From: Acanthornis magna
Lineage: Eukaryota; Chordata; Aves; Passeriformes; Acanthizidae
Assembly (NCBI GenBank): GCA_036785705.1
Contig: JAWUZG010000001.1
Span: 9,672,001-9,736,000 of the forward strand
DNA: 64,000 bases
Reading direction: 5' to 3'
The translations under genes were made by a program, and so were the position numbers. Shown here piece by piece: positions 13,627-24,711 of this stretch (within the stretch, counting starts at the first letter, position 1; the number at the start of each line of letters is the position of its first letter). The notes beneath the pieces were generated by a model. The model saw nothing but the letters and a program-made list of their open reading frames with translations, made no database searches and was not told where the DNA came from.

Positions 13627-13788
13627 CTTGGCTCGTGGTAGTTGAGATAGGAGTAGTGTTCCAGCAGTTTCCAGGTAATCCCGTTGTCGTAGGAGTAGTG
13701 CAGCAGCACTCCTTCCCCGGGCTGGTCAGGCGCTTTGCAGGTGCTCAGCACCGACTTGCTGCCCAGGCGTAGTGTGAACTGCAGAAAC
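13627..13788 (-). CDS. RELN: RELN window exon 11 (162 bp), BNR motif 2
   Basis: The acceptor GACGCAG precedes 13788 and the donor GTACAT follows 13627. The peptide runs [20 protein letters not shown] through [22 protein letters not shown] is the second BNR/Asp-box repeat (about human 799-810). Both splice sites look weak: there is almost no polypyrimidine tract upstream, and the donor departs from GTRAGT. The exon is a multiple of three with phase-2 borders, so skipping would remove the BNR motif without a frameshift. Confidence 0.96.
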
Positions 13789-13875
13789 CTGCGTCACAAT
13801 TACACAAATATTTGTAGGGTATGATTTTCATAGTGGGTTTTATTGTTCTTGGTTGTTTTTTTGGGTTTGTTTTTT

Positions 13876-13907
<32 letters not shown>

Positions 13908-14441
13908 GGTTTTGTTTTGGTTTTGTTTTTCCTAACCAGGTTGTTCTCAGATCTTCTTACTCTAGGCAAATTTTGATAAATATCAGTTATGGGGTTTTGT
14001 ACGTGTGATTTGTTTTTATTGTCAAGTAATGCAATGTGGCACATATAGTTAAAAAAATGCCAATCATTACTGCATTTAATTATTTATTAGGCACTGAAGG
14101 GGAGGGAGAGATAGTGAATGGATCTAATCAGTTGCCACAAGCTGTCAAATAAACACAACTTCATAAATAATTAATTAGCACTTGGCTTTGACACTCAGGT
14201 TTGATATTAACATTTCATATTTTCCGTCCAAGCTGTACAATAACTTCCCTCCAGCCTGTTTTGGGCTCTTTTGTTTACAAGGCAGGAGGAAAAAAGGCAA
14301 GGCTATGAAATCACCATTAAAACATGGAACTAGGAGTTTTTTAAAAGCTTTCTTCCCCGCTAAAACTATCGGTTTAATAGTACACAAGGCTGTAGCTGGG
14401 AGGGGTTCCCCGATTTCTTTGCCTCCCTCTTTCCCTCTCAC
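13789..14441 (-). other. RELN: RELN intron 10-11 (653 bp)
   Basis: Shortest intron in the window. On the + strand it holds a T-rich low-complexity stretch at about 13,855-13,935, which is A-rich in the RELN transcript, about 70 bases upstream of the exon 11 acceptor. The bases next to the acceptor are not pyrimidine-rich. Confidence 0.85.
13855..13935. repeat. T-rich (minus-strand A-rich) low-complexity tract
   Basis: About 80 bases dominated by T runs, broken by GG, CC and TTTTG units on the + strand. It could be a decayed A-rich tail or a simple repeat. Confidence 0.85.
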
Positions 14442-14675
14442 CTGGACTGGGAGCTGTCCAGGAAGGAGGTGATAAGCTGGCGTCTGCCATCCTTGTTGAA
14501 GACCAAGGCCTTGCCGCTGGCCAGGACCCCGCAGCCGAAGCTGACCTCGGCGCCGCGGATGGAGTAGAAGCTGTGGTAGGAGGAGAGGCGGGAGCTGGCA
14601 AAGCTCTCGGAGATGAACATGGGGAAGGTCTGTGACGCCATCTCACACGCCGGCCCCGAGAAGCCGGGGTCGCAC
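14442..14675 (-). CDS. RELN: RELN window exon 10 (234 bp), second half of EGF-like module
   Basis: The acceptor CCCGCAG precedes 14675 and the donor GTGAGA follows 14442. One base completes Lys, then 77 codons begin [18 protein letters not shown], which closes the EGF-like module (CxCxPGFxGPxC), and continue into the second sub-repeat with [19 protein letters not shown] and [12 protein letters not shown]. The exon is strikingly GC- and CpG-rich (about 18 CpG by eye) compared with its AT-rich introns. Both borders are phase 2 and the length is a multiple of three. Confidence 0.97.
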
Positions 14676-15111
14676 CTGCGGGACAGGAAGGGCGAAAAGC
14701 ACCATTAGTGATCCATCTTTGGCTGTGGCTGCTTGTCAGCCAATGTGGTGGCTGCAGCTGTTCATGAGCCGAGGGTATCTACAAGATCCCTCTCAAATCT
14801 ATGGCCCAAGAACCTCTTTGAAATTTACGGAGGTGAAGTGCATAGCCAATGATTTCTTTTAGCTAGTATTTACTTTACAAATTCAAAAAAATATATGTTT
14901 ATGAACACCCCGTGAATTTACACATGAAAGGAATAAGGGAGTGTCTTTACAAACAAACTGCTTTTTGTTTGATTTTGTTGATACTATCATGTTGATACTG
15001 AAAGATAGAAGAAACAATGGGAAGGATTTCCATAGGAATTCCAGTGACTGACTTGCCCAAGTCTGTGTTAATAAACTACAGGAACAGAGACATAAGAAGA
15101 AAAGGGGGGGG

Positions 15112-15398
15112 TGTGTGTTGAGGGTGTCTGCATTAGGAGGGATGTATATTACTGTGTCTGCATTAGGCGTTCAGGGAAGCCTATACCTCTCAAGTACCTC
15201 AGCCTATGGGGAAAGAGAGAGGGAACCTGCGGCCGGGAAATTAGGACAAAAAGAGGCTGTGTCCTCTAGCAATTTGAGAGACCCCATGGGAAATGCCCAT
15301 GACCTCTCCCTTTATTCATGAATAAAGTTACAGGACTCCTCTGTCTCCTTTTTGGACATAAACCTCTGGTGTTTGTGGATTAATTTTTCCTGACAACA
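15112..15398 (+). mobile_element. Probable solo LTR (antisense to RELN)
   Basis: The segment starts near TGTGTGTTGAGG and ends TTTTTCCTGACAACA, so it has the TGT...ACA ends typical of retroviral LTRs. An AATAAAG polyadenylation-type signal lies at 15,321, about 75 bases before the end, as in an R-U5 arrangement. No internal viral genes or partner LTR are nearby, so it would be a solo LTR. The 5' border is uncertain and no convincing target-site duplication was found; CATAA occurs just after the end and also at 15,091-15,095. Family not assigned. Confidence 0.5.
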
Positions 15399-15602
15399 CA
15401 TAATACAACACAGAAATATTTTTATTAATTTTTGGAATGAAAAACCTGCTGACGTAATTACAGTTGTTCATATGTAAAATGGCAGATTTGCTTTTACCTG
15501 TGGCATACTAGATGTGATTACATGAAATTAAGTTACAAAAGAGAACGCCCCATGGGTCACACTCTTGTTAATACCTAAATGTTTAGCGCCAATATTTAGG
15601 AT

Positions 15603-15633
15603 GTGCTTACTGGTTCCGAGTAAGCACTTTTTT
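15603..15633 (+). other. 9-bp perfect hairpin followed by T-run
   Basis: GTGCTTACT and its exact reverse complement AGTAAGCAC flank a 7-base loop, followed directly by six T residues. It resembles a terminator-like hairpin, but the surroundings suggest no gene; chance or a MITE remnant is possible. Confidence 0.6.
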
Positions 15634-16097
15634 ACTTTTTAGAGTGGAACCCTTTTAACAAGCCAGACTATCAGAAAGAAGTGGAGTGCTGCTCTTCTGT
15701 CCTTGAGGTATGTTGGGTTATGGGATATTAGAACTATTAAAATTGTGATTCTTTCCCAATGTTTAATATAGAAGTGATAAAGTTACAAATCACCTCTAAA
15801 ACCAGTATAAAGTATGCATCACTGACATTTCAGTGTGCTCTGTAGCACATTTTAAGGTGAACTGGAAGTTAGACACTATACCTAAAGAAAACCGTAAAAA
15901 ATATATTAAACCTGCTGCTGTTTAGAAAGATTGATCTTTAGCTTTCCAGTGAGCATTGTGAATTCTGAGGGCTATGCTAGTTTTATATTTAGTCATCTAA
16001 AAGAGCAAGGACTGAAATGAAAATCACTTCAACTTTCACATGATCAAGTGAACTACATGACAGAAATTGAACACGAGTACTGAATTATAACACTTAC

Positions 16098-16164
16098 TTG
16101 CAGCCATTTCTAGTACACTGTCCTCGCCCTGAGCAGAATTTGAGGCAAGATGGACCAATATAAA
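16098..16164 (-). CDS. RELN: RELN window exon 9 (67 bp), first half of EGF-like module
   Basis: Short exon with a strong pyrimidine-rich acceptor (TTCTCTGCAG) before 16164 and a consensus donor GTAAGT after 16098. Two bases complete Ile, then 21 codons read YIGPSCLKFCSGRGQCTRNG and a final Cys. The Cys spacing CLKFCSGRGQC is the start of the first reelin EGF-like module (about human 671-702), which is completed by the next exon. Confidence 0.95.
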
Positions 16165-19009
16165 CTGCAGAGAAGAGAAATCAGTTAAATGGAGGGTTAT
16201 GTTATGTGATAAAGAGAACATGATGAATACAAGAAAGTATACAGACCTGATCATAGAATAATTGTATTTATCTTAATCCCACTACTTGGAAAAGGTCTAT
16301 GAAAGGATATCATGCATTTGGCTTGTTAAGGATAGTAAGGGATAATTTATTATTTTATGTCATGCCTACCTGTGGCTCAAGACAATTAGTGCTGTTTTAA
16401 TTACCAAGTCTGTGATGAGATCAGATGATTTGGTACACATTGACCATTTTAATAATTTTTCACTGGCCTTCCCTTCATCTTAGGTTGGAGATGCAAACCA
16501 ATCTATATATTGGTACATTCCAGTAACGGTCTTGTAGATTGAAAAAATGTGTCACTGATTCTCATTGAAATCTATTTACTTTACTTCACTGGATTTAGGG
16601 GAGTAAGAACCTGCTCTGATATGTCTTAAGTAACTATTAATTATCATACTCATTCCCTGATTCTTTTAGATGGAATAAAACTCCAGATCCTAAGTGCTCA
16701 AAAACACACCAGACTTGTTTTAATCTTTTGCTTCATCTTCCTCCAATGACTCCTAATCAACGGTGTTCGTATTTTGTGAAAAATGTGAAGGATGGAAAGA
16801 TGAGCGGATCTCAGTATAGTCTCTTGCATTATAATAAAGAACAGGCATAACTTGTGGGCAATATTATTTCAATACAATATGATAAAAGGCTTTAACCATG
16901 AACAATATCATATTTTCTGTTGAAGAATGCCTAGTACTTGGATTTATCCACTTGCATCATGACATTTGGAAGGAATAACCACCAATTTGAAATAATGCAT
17001 AAGAAGTAGTACTTTGTTCTTTTCCTAGTTTTATAGTGTTGCCCATCACAGCAGCGTGTCAGCTCTGCCTGGCAGACACACTCTAAATCCCTGTCAGCTA
17101 CTCCCTATAACTAAGTCCTCATCAGATTTCATGTGATTTCTAGATTTTCTCACTTCTCAGGGTGCAAAAATTCTGTTCTGTCTGTTTGATTTATTTGTGT
17201 CTTTTAAGGTCTTTTTGAGGGGGTGGTAAAAGTAGAAGGGTTAAAGATGTAATGGTGTCATTCAAAATGAAAAATCTTTATGGAAATTGGCATTTTTCCA
17301 GAGTTTCTAAAAGATGGCCAGCTTCCAGATTTCAGTTAAAACTTAATTCACATAGGAAACAGTTGTGAAGCTAAAAGTCAGAGTGCTGAATCTTTGAAAA
17401 TTTTCCCCTCTTCAAGAATTTGAGTGGCTTGTCAATATTTACAAGTTTTTCCCTACAATACAGAGTAAAGTTTCAGTGTCACTAGTATTTAAAAAAGGGG
17501 GCATTCAAAACCTCAGAAATATGTCTTTAAGACTTGATTCCTGCATCAATGTTCTGCATCTCAACTTCAGAGCAGGCACTTTTTAGGCAGATTCTTGGTA
17601 AAATTTTTTTTGAGATGGTACCCACAGGAGCCTGCAGCATCCTTTCGTGAAGATGTATTTTGTTCTATAAGCAAAGGTAGTGCAGAAAAATTGTCAAATG
17701 ATATTAAAAATCTTGTTTTGTCCTATTGTAAGGAATTTGTATCCTTGGATTGATTTCATCTTGCTGTGGACATCTCATGAGTGTCTCCAACACTTAAAGT
17801 CAGCATTTTTTTAGATAGCAACTCATCTTTGCAGATACTCACAGATACCTTCTTATGTTTATATACCTACATTTCCCCTTAATTTTATTTCCTTTTTGAT
17901 GTATATCATATCCCTAAAGAGAAGGATTAATACTATATCCAGAATATCAAGATGACGCTACTTCCCATTATGATTAAGAGAACAATTTTCATTACTTTTA
18001 GTGACAAAATTTCCTTTATGACATTACCTTAACAGCTTCAAGAAGATTTTATTTTCAATACTAGGCATCAATCTATTTAAGAATTCTGCAAAATGTAACT
18101 ATTTACCATTCCTAGGCACAATATCAAACCTTACTGGGAATCACTACAAAATTTCACAAGCTATTGTACATCACCGTAAATCTCTAAATTACGTATTTCA
18201 TGCACCTAACCAGACAAATTCTGGATGTAGCTTACTTAGTTCCAAATCATTTAAGGCTAACAAACAAGCTAAAAAATTTTCAGTTACTCTTAGTTAGCCC
18301 TTTCAATTGTACCTATTTCTGCATTTCATACATTTTATCCTGTGTTTCTAAATATCTTTTCTGTCCTTTAAACTATTTCTTTTTAATTCTGGTCCCGGTT
18401 ACCCTCTGCAATAAGTCATATAAATATTTATCAACATAAACTCCTCCCAGTTCTTCACATCCGTTTAAAGAAAAGGTATGTGAAAAATAATTTTGTAAGG
18501 GAAGAACAGTTCCCTGAAACAGATGGTACTTTCCCCTGAAGATACTGTAAACAATGTAAAGTTTTGTCGGTGTTTTGGTAGCAGTATTGCTTGAAAATTG
18601 TCTTCTATGTCCAGAAGCAAAAATATGTTCCAGATGCTGCAGTTGTTGCTTAGGCTGGTGCAGTACATGTCCTTAATAGCCAGCGTGGAACCTTTTTATG
18701 TAATTAGGACTAAGCAGACAGAAGAAATGTTATAGTAAGCCCCTGCCACCAATGTTTTTCCCTGAGAAGCATTCAATTAAAAGGAAAAAAAAAGGAAAAG
18801 GAAATATAATCTACTGGACTATTGTCTTTTCTAATGGCAGAATCTCTCTCTAGCTTTAAAATGCACCTGCTACCAAATGCAGATAAGCAGAATAGGGATT
18901 CAACAAACCATAAATCCATTGACTTGTGATTGTGGAAAATATGCTTACTTAGAGCAGCATCTAAAATATACTTTTCTGATGTGTCATGATCATGGATAAG
19001 AATACTAAC
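16165..19009 (-). other. RELN: RELN intron 8-9 (2,845 bp)
   Basis: AT-rich intron. I see no exon, RNA gene, tandem array or recognisable transposon. Confidence 0.75.
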
Positions 19010-19119
19010 TATTATCGATTGCCCACATATTTCCAAGGATTGGTCCTGTTTGTCTCCATCGAATCCTGGTGTCACTTGTTAGTGCAGCATTGGGAAGGGG
19101 AATAGTTATTCGGTTCCAC
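19010..19119 (-). CDS. RELN: RELN window exon 8 (110 bp)
   Basis: The acceptor ATTTCAG precedes 19119 and the donor GTTAGT follows 19010. One base completes Gly, then 36 codons read [20 protein letters not shown] to NMWAIDN, ending with one base of an Ile codon (A+TT). This is the C-terminal strand of the first sub-repeat of reelin repeat 1; the WAIDN(I/V)YIG signature is completed by the next exon. Confidence 0.95.
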
Positions 19120-20228
19120 CTGAAATACATATAACACAGACTCTAGCATTTTACACTGACAGTCATTTTAAGCAACTGTATTTTTTGCAGATATGCTTAT
19201 GTATTCTGGAAGCTTTGTGAGAATCCTTAACTTTAAAATCTGCTCAAATGAAGCACACATTTACAGCAACTTTAGAAAACACAAATTAAAAATAAGAACA
19301 CAGCCTATATTTCGTACAATATATGAGTGTTATTTATTGTCTTATAAAACCCAGCCATTTTTCCCCCTGTAGGAATGCATGAAGTTGGCAAAGACCACAA
19401 CCTCCTTTGCTGCAGCAACTTCTCCATCACAATGAATATCTCCTAAATGGAACCATTCATCAGGGCTGAACTCTGTTTGCGGAACCCCTTGGGGGGAGAG
19501 CAGAGCGGTGCAGAGGATTTGGCCTGCTGCAGTCTGGGCCATCATTGTCTATCATCCACAGAGGCCACACTTCCTGCACACACCAGGAGTAATGGTTCCT
19601 ATGAAAATTGTATGGGACCAGGGGCTGGGAGCCATCAGATCATAGCAGTGCTTCAACTGCATTTTTTCTTTGTAAGTCTTGTGGAAGTTGAGATACACAG
19701 GGATTTTGTGCTGTGCAGAAAGATGCCACAGTTCATTTTTCAGTGAGAACAGTAGAGAAGAGACTTAATACTGAGAAGGTTGATACAAGAAAGTGACACT
19801 AATAACCATCTCCATCTGCAGAAGTAGACAGCATGTGCCTCACTGTAACCCAGTGCTGGGATTCCACGTGAGTAAATCTGTCTGAGGATGAAAATACAGC
19901 TTTGAGAGGTGTTTTTTCTTACTAACAAGAAAACTTTTGTGGCTTTGACAAGGTAAAACTATTCTTTTTATTATCACCATGCTGTCCACAGGTGGGTATT
20001 TTGTAATTTGTCTTTAGCATCAAAAAATCATTTCTATACCACAGAAGCAGCCCCATACACTTCAAGTTTCATTACTGGGTAGCCAGGGAGCCCAGAACAC
20101 TCCTTCCTTGCTGTCCCCAACTAGCCAAAAATGATTGATGACACAAACTTGTGTGCTTTGCTGCTTCCTTCTGCCACCTGCAATTCGCTCCTCTAACCTT
20201 GCGTGTGCGTTTTGCAGAGGACACTCAC
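19120..20228 (-). other. RELN: RELN intron 7-8 (1,109 bp)
   Basis: Intron without recognised repeats; short open frames on both strands show no similarity I recognise. Confidence 0.75.
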
Positions 20229-20357
20229 CCGCTGTAGTTCTCAGACGCGTAGATGGTGCTGTGGGGCAGGTGAGGCCCCGCACATATCTCAGGCAGACAC
20301 TCCATGTGCAGCAGGGACCACGAGCGACCGTGGTTGGTTGAAAACTCCAAGCTGACA
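20229..20357 (-). CDS. RELN: RELN window exon 7 (129 bp), BNR motif 1
   Basis: The acceptor TCCCAG precedes 20357 and the donor GTGAGT follows 20229. The peptide runs [16 protein letters not shown] to YASENYS. The STNHGRSW stretch is the first BNR/Asp-box repeat (about human 593-604). The downstream ECLPEIC supplies two cysteines, and SENYSG holds a sequon. The length is a multiple of three and both borders are phase 2, so loss of this exon would keep frame. Confidence 0.96.
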
Positions 20358-22813
20358 CTGGGAACACATTGAAGGAAAGAAAGGAGAAAGACACCATGAG
20401 AGTACCTGGCACTGATCTCAGTGCAGAACTACCACACTGAGAAACCACCAAATCTGCTCTTTCTAAAAACTGATCAGGAAACAGGAAATAATTTTAAGCA
20501 GACTTCGAATACAAAAAATCCTCCAAATGCAAACACGAGACTAAGTTTTGTGAGTGTTTGAAACCCCAGAGGTTTATAGACTGAGGATTGCCTGAACGGA
20601 GTTCTTGTTTGGCCACCATCTAGCCAGTGTTTTTATGCTGCTGCTGTCAAATGAACTGCATTACTTTTGTATTTCAAATTGAAATACTTTCAGTTATGAG
20701 GAGAAAACTTGGATTAATCAGAGCTAGACAGCACCATGAGAGCACAGGACAGCTATAACTGCCAGCTGCTGTTACATCTGCAGGCGGTCAAAGACCACTA
20801 GCAGTTCATGCACTAGCTGGCTCTTTCCTAAATTAAAAACCCCCCAAATTGTTTACAACCTATGAGTATAAGGAAATCCTTAGATGCCTTACACTCTGAA
20901 GACCTTGAAAAAGTAATATACAAAGTGCTTGATTTACTACAGGTTTAGTATTGTACTGAGTTACTCTTGTAATTTCCTCCATATAATTTGCTTGTAATAT
21001 TCTGTTTTATTTTAAGTAATGTGAGTGGAACATTATAAAAGTCATAATTCATCTCCTCAGTATTATTGGATTCTGAATTTTTCTTTTAATGATAATTTGC
21101 TGACAATAGTACATTATTTAAATGTACTATCACTGTGATATTGTGTCTATTAAAGAAGTTTATGGAGGGTTTGACTAATTTATTTCAGATTTGGCTGTAG
21201 AGATACCTTAGAGGGTCATATTTACGGCATATATTCAGTATGAGTCTCTCACATTTGCAGTAATGAAAGCATTATGAATAATGCTGCAGTATTTGGGAAA
21301 TACAAATAGGGAAAATGGTGACCTAATGCCTCTTTGGGTATGAAGAAGCTCCCTTCTTCCTCAGAAATAGTTTAATGAAGGAGGAATAATCTTTCAAAAT
21401 ACATACTATTCTCCATCAGAAAACAGATTGAGACAGAGACTTTATATAACATGTTTACTGGCCAGGAGTGTTTACAGGCAAAGTTTTCACTATTCACGTA
21501 GGAGAATGTTGCTGCCTTCTCTTCCTATCAAATATAAGTGCAGTGCCTTGATTTTTGCTTCCCCTTGAATTCTGCTACCCTGCATGGATGCAAGAACTGT
21601 CAGTGTTAATGCAGCTCGTTCCAGCTGGAAGTAGATTCCATGGGACACAAATAAAAGCACTTATAGTCCCTTACTTTAAACTCTCAACTCTGCAAAGTAT
21701 AAAGTAACTTAATCCTCATGAAATATCAAGATAAATATTATAATATTTATATAATGAAAGAGGGACAGTGGGCAGTTTGGTTCCCTATTTGAGGAAGGAT
21801 ATTTAGAATTTTGAGAGTGGAGTAAAGGATGAGCAAGATGTCCACGGCTTTGAGGACCAGGCTGGGATGGGCTGAGGAGCTCGGCTTGCTCAGCCTGGTG
21901 AGGAGGGGTGAGCTAAAGCACCCTGAGAGTGCAGAGGGCACTCACAAGGAAATCAAGCTCTCCCCAGTACTGCCACAGGCACACCACAAAGGACAATAAT
22001 CATAAATGGCTTCATAGTTTTGCACTGCGCATTAGGAAACACTTTTTCACTAGAGCAGGTCACTCAGAGAGGTAGCACAGTATCCATCCATGAACATTTC
22101 TCAAGTCATGGATAGGCAGAGCCACGTCTGGCCTACGCTGGTAACAATCCCTCCTGCAGCTGCAGGTTTCACCAGAAAACCTGTGAAGGTCCCTTCAGAC
22201 AAACATTTCTATGATTCTACAAAACATGGAGCCTAAAATGACTCCCTTCTCTCCCTTTCCCTCTCACTTAACTCCATGGAAAAATTCACACTAAATGTCC
22301 TGAAGAAGTAAAACCAGCAAAAGGGTTCTGTGATCAGCCTACAGACAGTGAACTCCTCACACTGATGGTCATTAAGATGAGGGTCATTTATCACCAGTCT
22401 TACAAGAATTAGATATGCTTGTGGCATCAGTAATCTCGGAGAGGTCAGCAGGGCAGGTTTCTGCTGCTGCCTTTAATGCTTTCCTCCTTACACAGTATTA
22501 AGAGGCAAATCTCATATCCATTAGAAACTGAAGCAAAAGTCACTCTGAAATCATGAGCATATTTCAGAATAATGGACTAAGAAAAGCAAGTTTTGACCTG
22601 GAAAGCTATTAAATGACTCTTCATTGCATGTGAGATACATAAATCTGGGCCTGTAAAGATCAGCAGAAACATTAGCTTTTGAGCAGCTTATATTTGTCAT
22701 TATTAATGGGATCCCTTCTTACTGAAAAAAGATTTCCAAATCCTCATATAGATTTTATAAACCAAAACATACTAGAAAGTTGCTAACCAAAAGAATGATC
22801 TCTCCAGTTTTAC
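20358..22813 (-). other. RELN: RELN intron 6-7 (2,456 bp)
   Basis: Contains a degraded CR1 LINE fragment at about 21,785-22,220; otherwise nothing recognised. Confidence 0.8.
21785..22220 (+). mobile_element. CR1 LINE 3' fragment, old, antisense to RELN
   Basis: It follows the order of a bird CR1 3' region: GCTCAGCCTGGTGAGG near 21,890, then CACTTTTTCACTAGAGCAGG near 22,040, a final AAGGTCCCTTCAGAC segment near 22,190, and the CR1-style terminus TTTCTATGATTCTAC at 22,206. Many substitutions and small gaps indicate an old copy; no reverse transcriptase frame remains. The left border is approximate. Confidence 0.72.
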
Positions 22814-23022
22814 CTGTTACCAGGTTGGTAAGTCCCACAACCCAAATTGATGGAGAACTGGATCATGTGAGTCACCGAGGAAGGGAGCACCGGAAGGACG
22901 TGGAAGTAATCCACAGCCCAGACATTCCTGTTGTGGCCTTGGTGACTCTTTTGCTTCAGGCAAAACTTGGTGGCAGGAGTCTGCAGGTCCGGACTAATGA
23001 CAACAGAAACCAAAGATGGCAC
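22814..23022 (-). CDS. RELN: RELN window exon 6 (209 bp)
   Basis: The acceptor TTTTAAAG precedes 23022 and the donor GTAAAA follows 22814. It starts in phase 0 with [20 protein letters not shown], contains [15 protein letters not shown] and the core [12 protein letters not shown], and ends with AG of a split Ser codon: 69 codons. It spans the middle of the first sub-repeat of reelin repeat 1, just before the first BNR motif. The acceptor is AAAG rather than the usual CAG or TAG, but the frame and homology fix it. Confidence 0.97.
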
Positions 23023-24598
23023 CTTTAAAAGAAATTAAATAAGGATTAAATAAATTAAAAAGGTACCATTTAAAATAAAAAAGAAACTCTAATTTTGCTG
23101 AACCAAATGTGCTGTTCTCTCTCCTTGATTCATTTTGTTAATTTTTTTAGCCACCTTTTTCAACACATGATCCCAAATGAAATAATTTCCTATTATGTGC
23201 ATAGGTCTGAACACGCTGGGTACCAGTGATGCTTATCACCTCAGAGAGATCGGATTGTTTGGTTGTAAGGACACAGAAGAGAACACCTTGTGTGTTCTGA
23301 AAGGGCAAGTTTATGTTGTCAGGTTCAGCTGGGAAGGGAAGGTGATGTTTGTCCTGGAGCCTTACAGCTCACAGAAGCTAAGGCAGGGTAGTGGCATGTC
23401 TGGATACGTGAGAATGGAGTAACAGCAGGAGTTCACAGGCATAAGTGGGGAGGATGTTATGCTGCTGAAATAAATGAAAGCACTGCTTTACAAAGCTTAG
23501 CCTTTGTCCTAAAGCAACGTAATTAGAACTTTATTATGTCAAAAGAGGATGTCAGCTTTAAAACTGCTTGTTTTAAAAAACCTCCACAATGAATTCCATG
23601 TGATTTCAGATCCTATCTGTCCCCAAGTTCCCTAATTAATATTTTATTATTTTACAATTACAATTTCCTTAGTTTTACAAAAGTTCTACCCTGTCTTTCA
23701 CACAGAAGCAGGCGAGGAGGGAAGCCACGTACAATGAAACAATGCAAGTGACTCAACCAAACTCAGGCCAAACCCTATTGTAAACATTTGGTTTCTAAGT
23801 GCTAAAGACAAAATGTACACTGACCTGTGCTTGAAATCAGCTGCATCTTTACCACCGAACTTCCCTCACACTATGTAAGCACACTGCATTTCAATATCTA
23901 GCGCATCCATATGCACATGCATGAAACACCAAATTTTGCTGTCTGTTTTGCAGCAGCAGAATAAGGAGACCTAAGGGCTGAGTTATTCAGGGCAGACATG
24001 GTCTAAGTGCTCCCTTGTCCTAGACAGGAAGGATCCTGAAGGCAAGTTCAAGGTCTTTATTGTCCTGCCTGGGGGTGGTGGATGTGGTTGGAAGGAGGCT
24101 GCACTTTGGGCAGAGGAGATGCTGCCCGTGCACTCTGCCCACAGCCTGCTCCCACGGCTGAGTCCATGCCACATCCCTGCAGAGCCTCTCCCAGCCACTG
24201 ACCCCACCACCAATGGCCCTCTCTGGACCCTGCTCCTCAGTTCCACACTGTGGCCAGAACGAGCTTGAGTGGAAACAGGAGTAATTTTTTGGGAGGAGAT
24301 GTTACCGTCGGAGTTTTCAGGTGATAACTGACAATTTTTGCCCATTGTTTGTTTGCCTGCTGCCCCAGCCCCACCAACACTGCACAGCCCTGCCTGGGCT
24401 GCAGTGACCAGCAGCAACTGCAGGCTGTGCTGCAAAGGAACCCCATTGCTCCCAGGTCTGCATGTGATTTATGTGTTTGGAAGGCCACGTGTGAGTGTCC
24501 CTGTGGAATTCAACATACAACATACAATATTCCTGTGATGGCTTGAAAAGAGAATGATCTATCCATCCCATCCACCTGCTTTGTTTATGACGATTTAC
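23023..24598 (-). other. RELN: RELN intron 5-6 (1,576 bp)
   Basis: Intron with a GC-richer patch at about 24,000-24,500 in which overlapping open frames occur on both strands; these look like composition artefacts. No transposon was recognised. Confidence 0.75.
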
Positions 24599-24711
24599 CT
24601 TGTAAGCAGCATAGGTCAGGGTATCAAGGGGTATGTGTTCCCTCCTGCCTTCAATCTTGGCATAAAGTATGACATCATTTTCATGGGATTCTCCAGAATC
24701 ACAAGTTCCCC
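24599..24711 (-). CDS. RELN: RELN window exon 5 (113 bp)
   Basis: The acceptor TGCACAG precedes 24711 and the donor GTAAAT follows 24599. Two bases complete Gly, then 37 codons run [18 protein letters not shown] through LTYAAYK, ending in phase 0. It continues the first sub-repeat of reelin repeat 1 (about residues 482-519). Confidence 0.96.

Larger units (their letters stand above)
14676..16097 (-). other. RELN: RELN intron 9-10 (1,422 bp)
   Basis: Intron containing an LTR-like element (about 15,112-15,398) and a perfect 9-bp hairpin followed by a T-run (15,603-15,633). No exon is seen. Confidence 0.8.
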
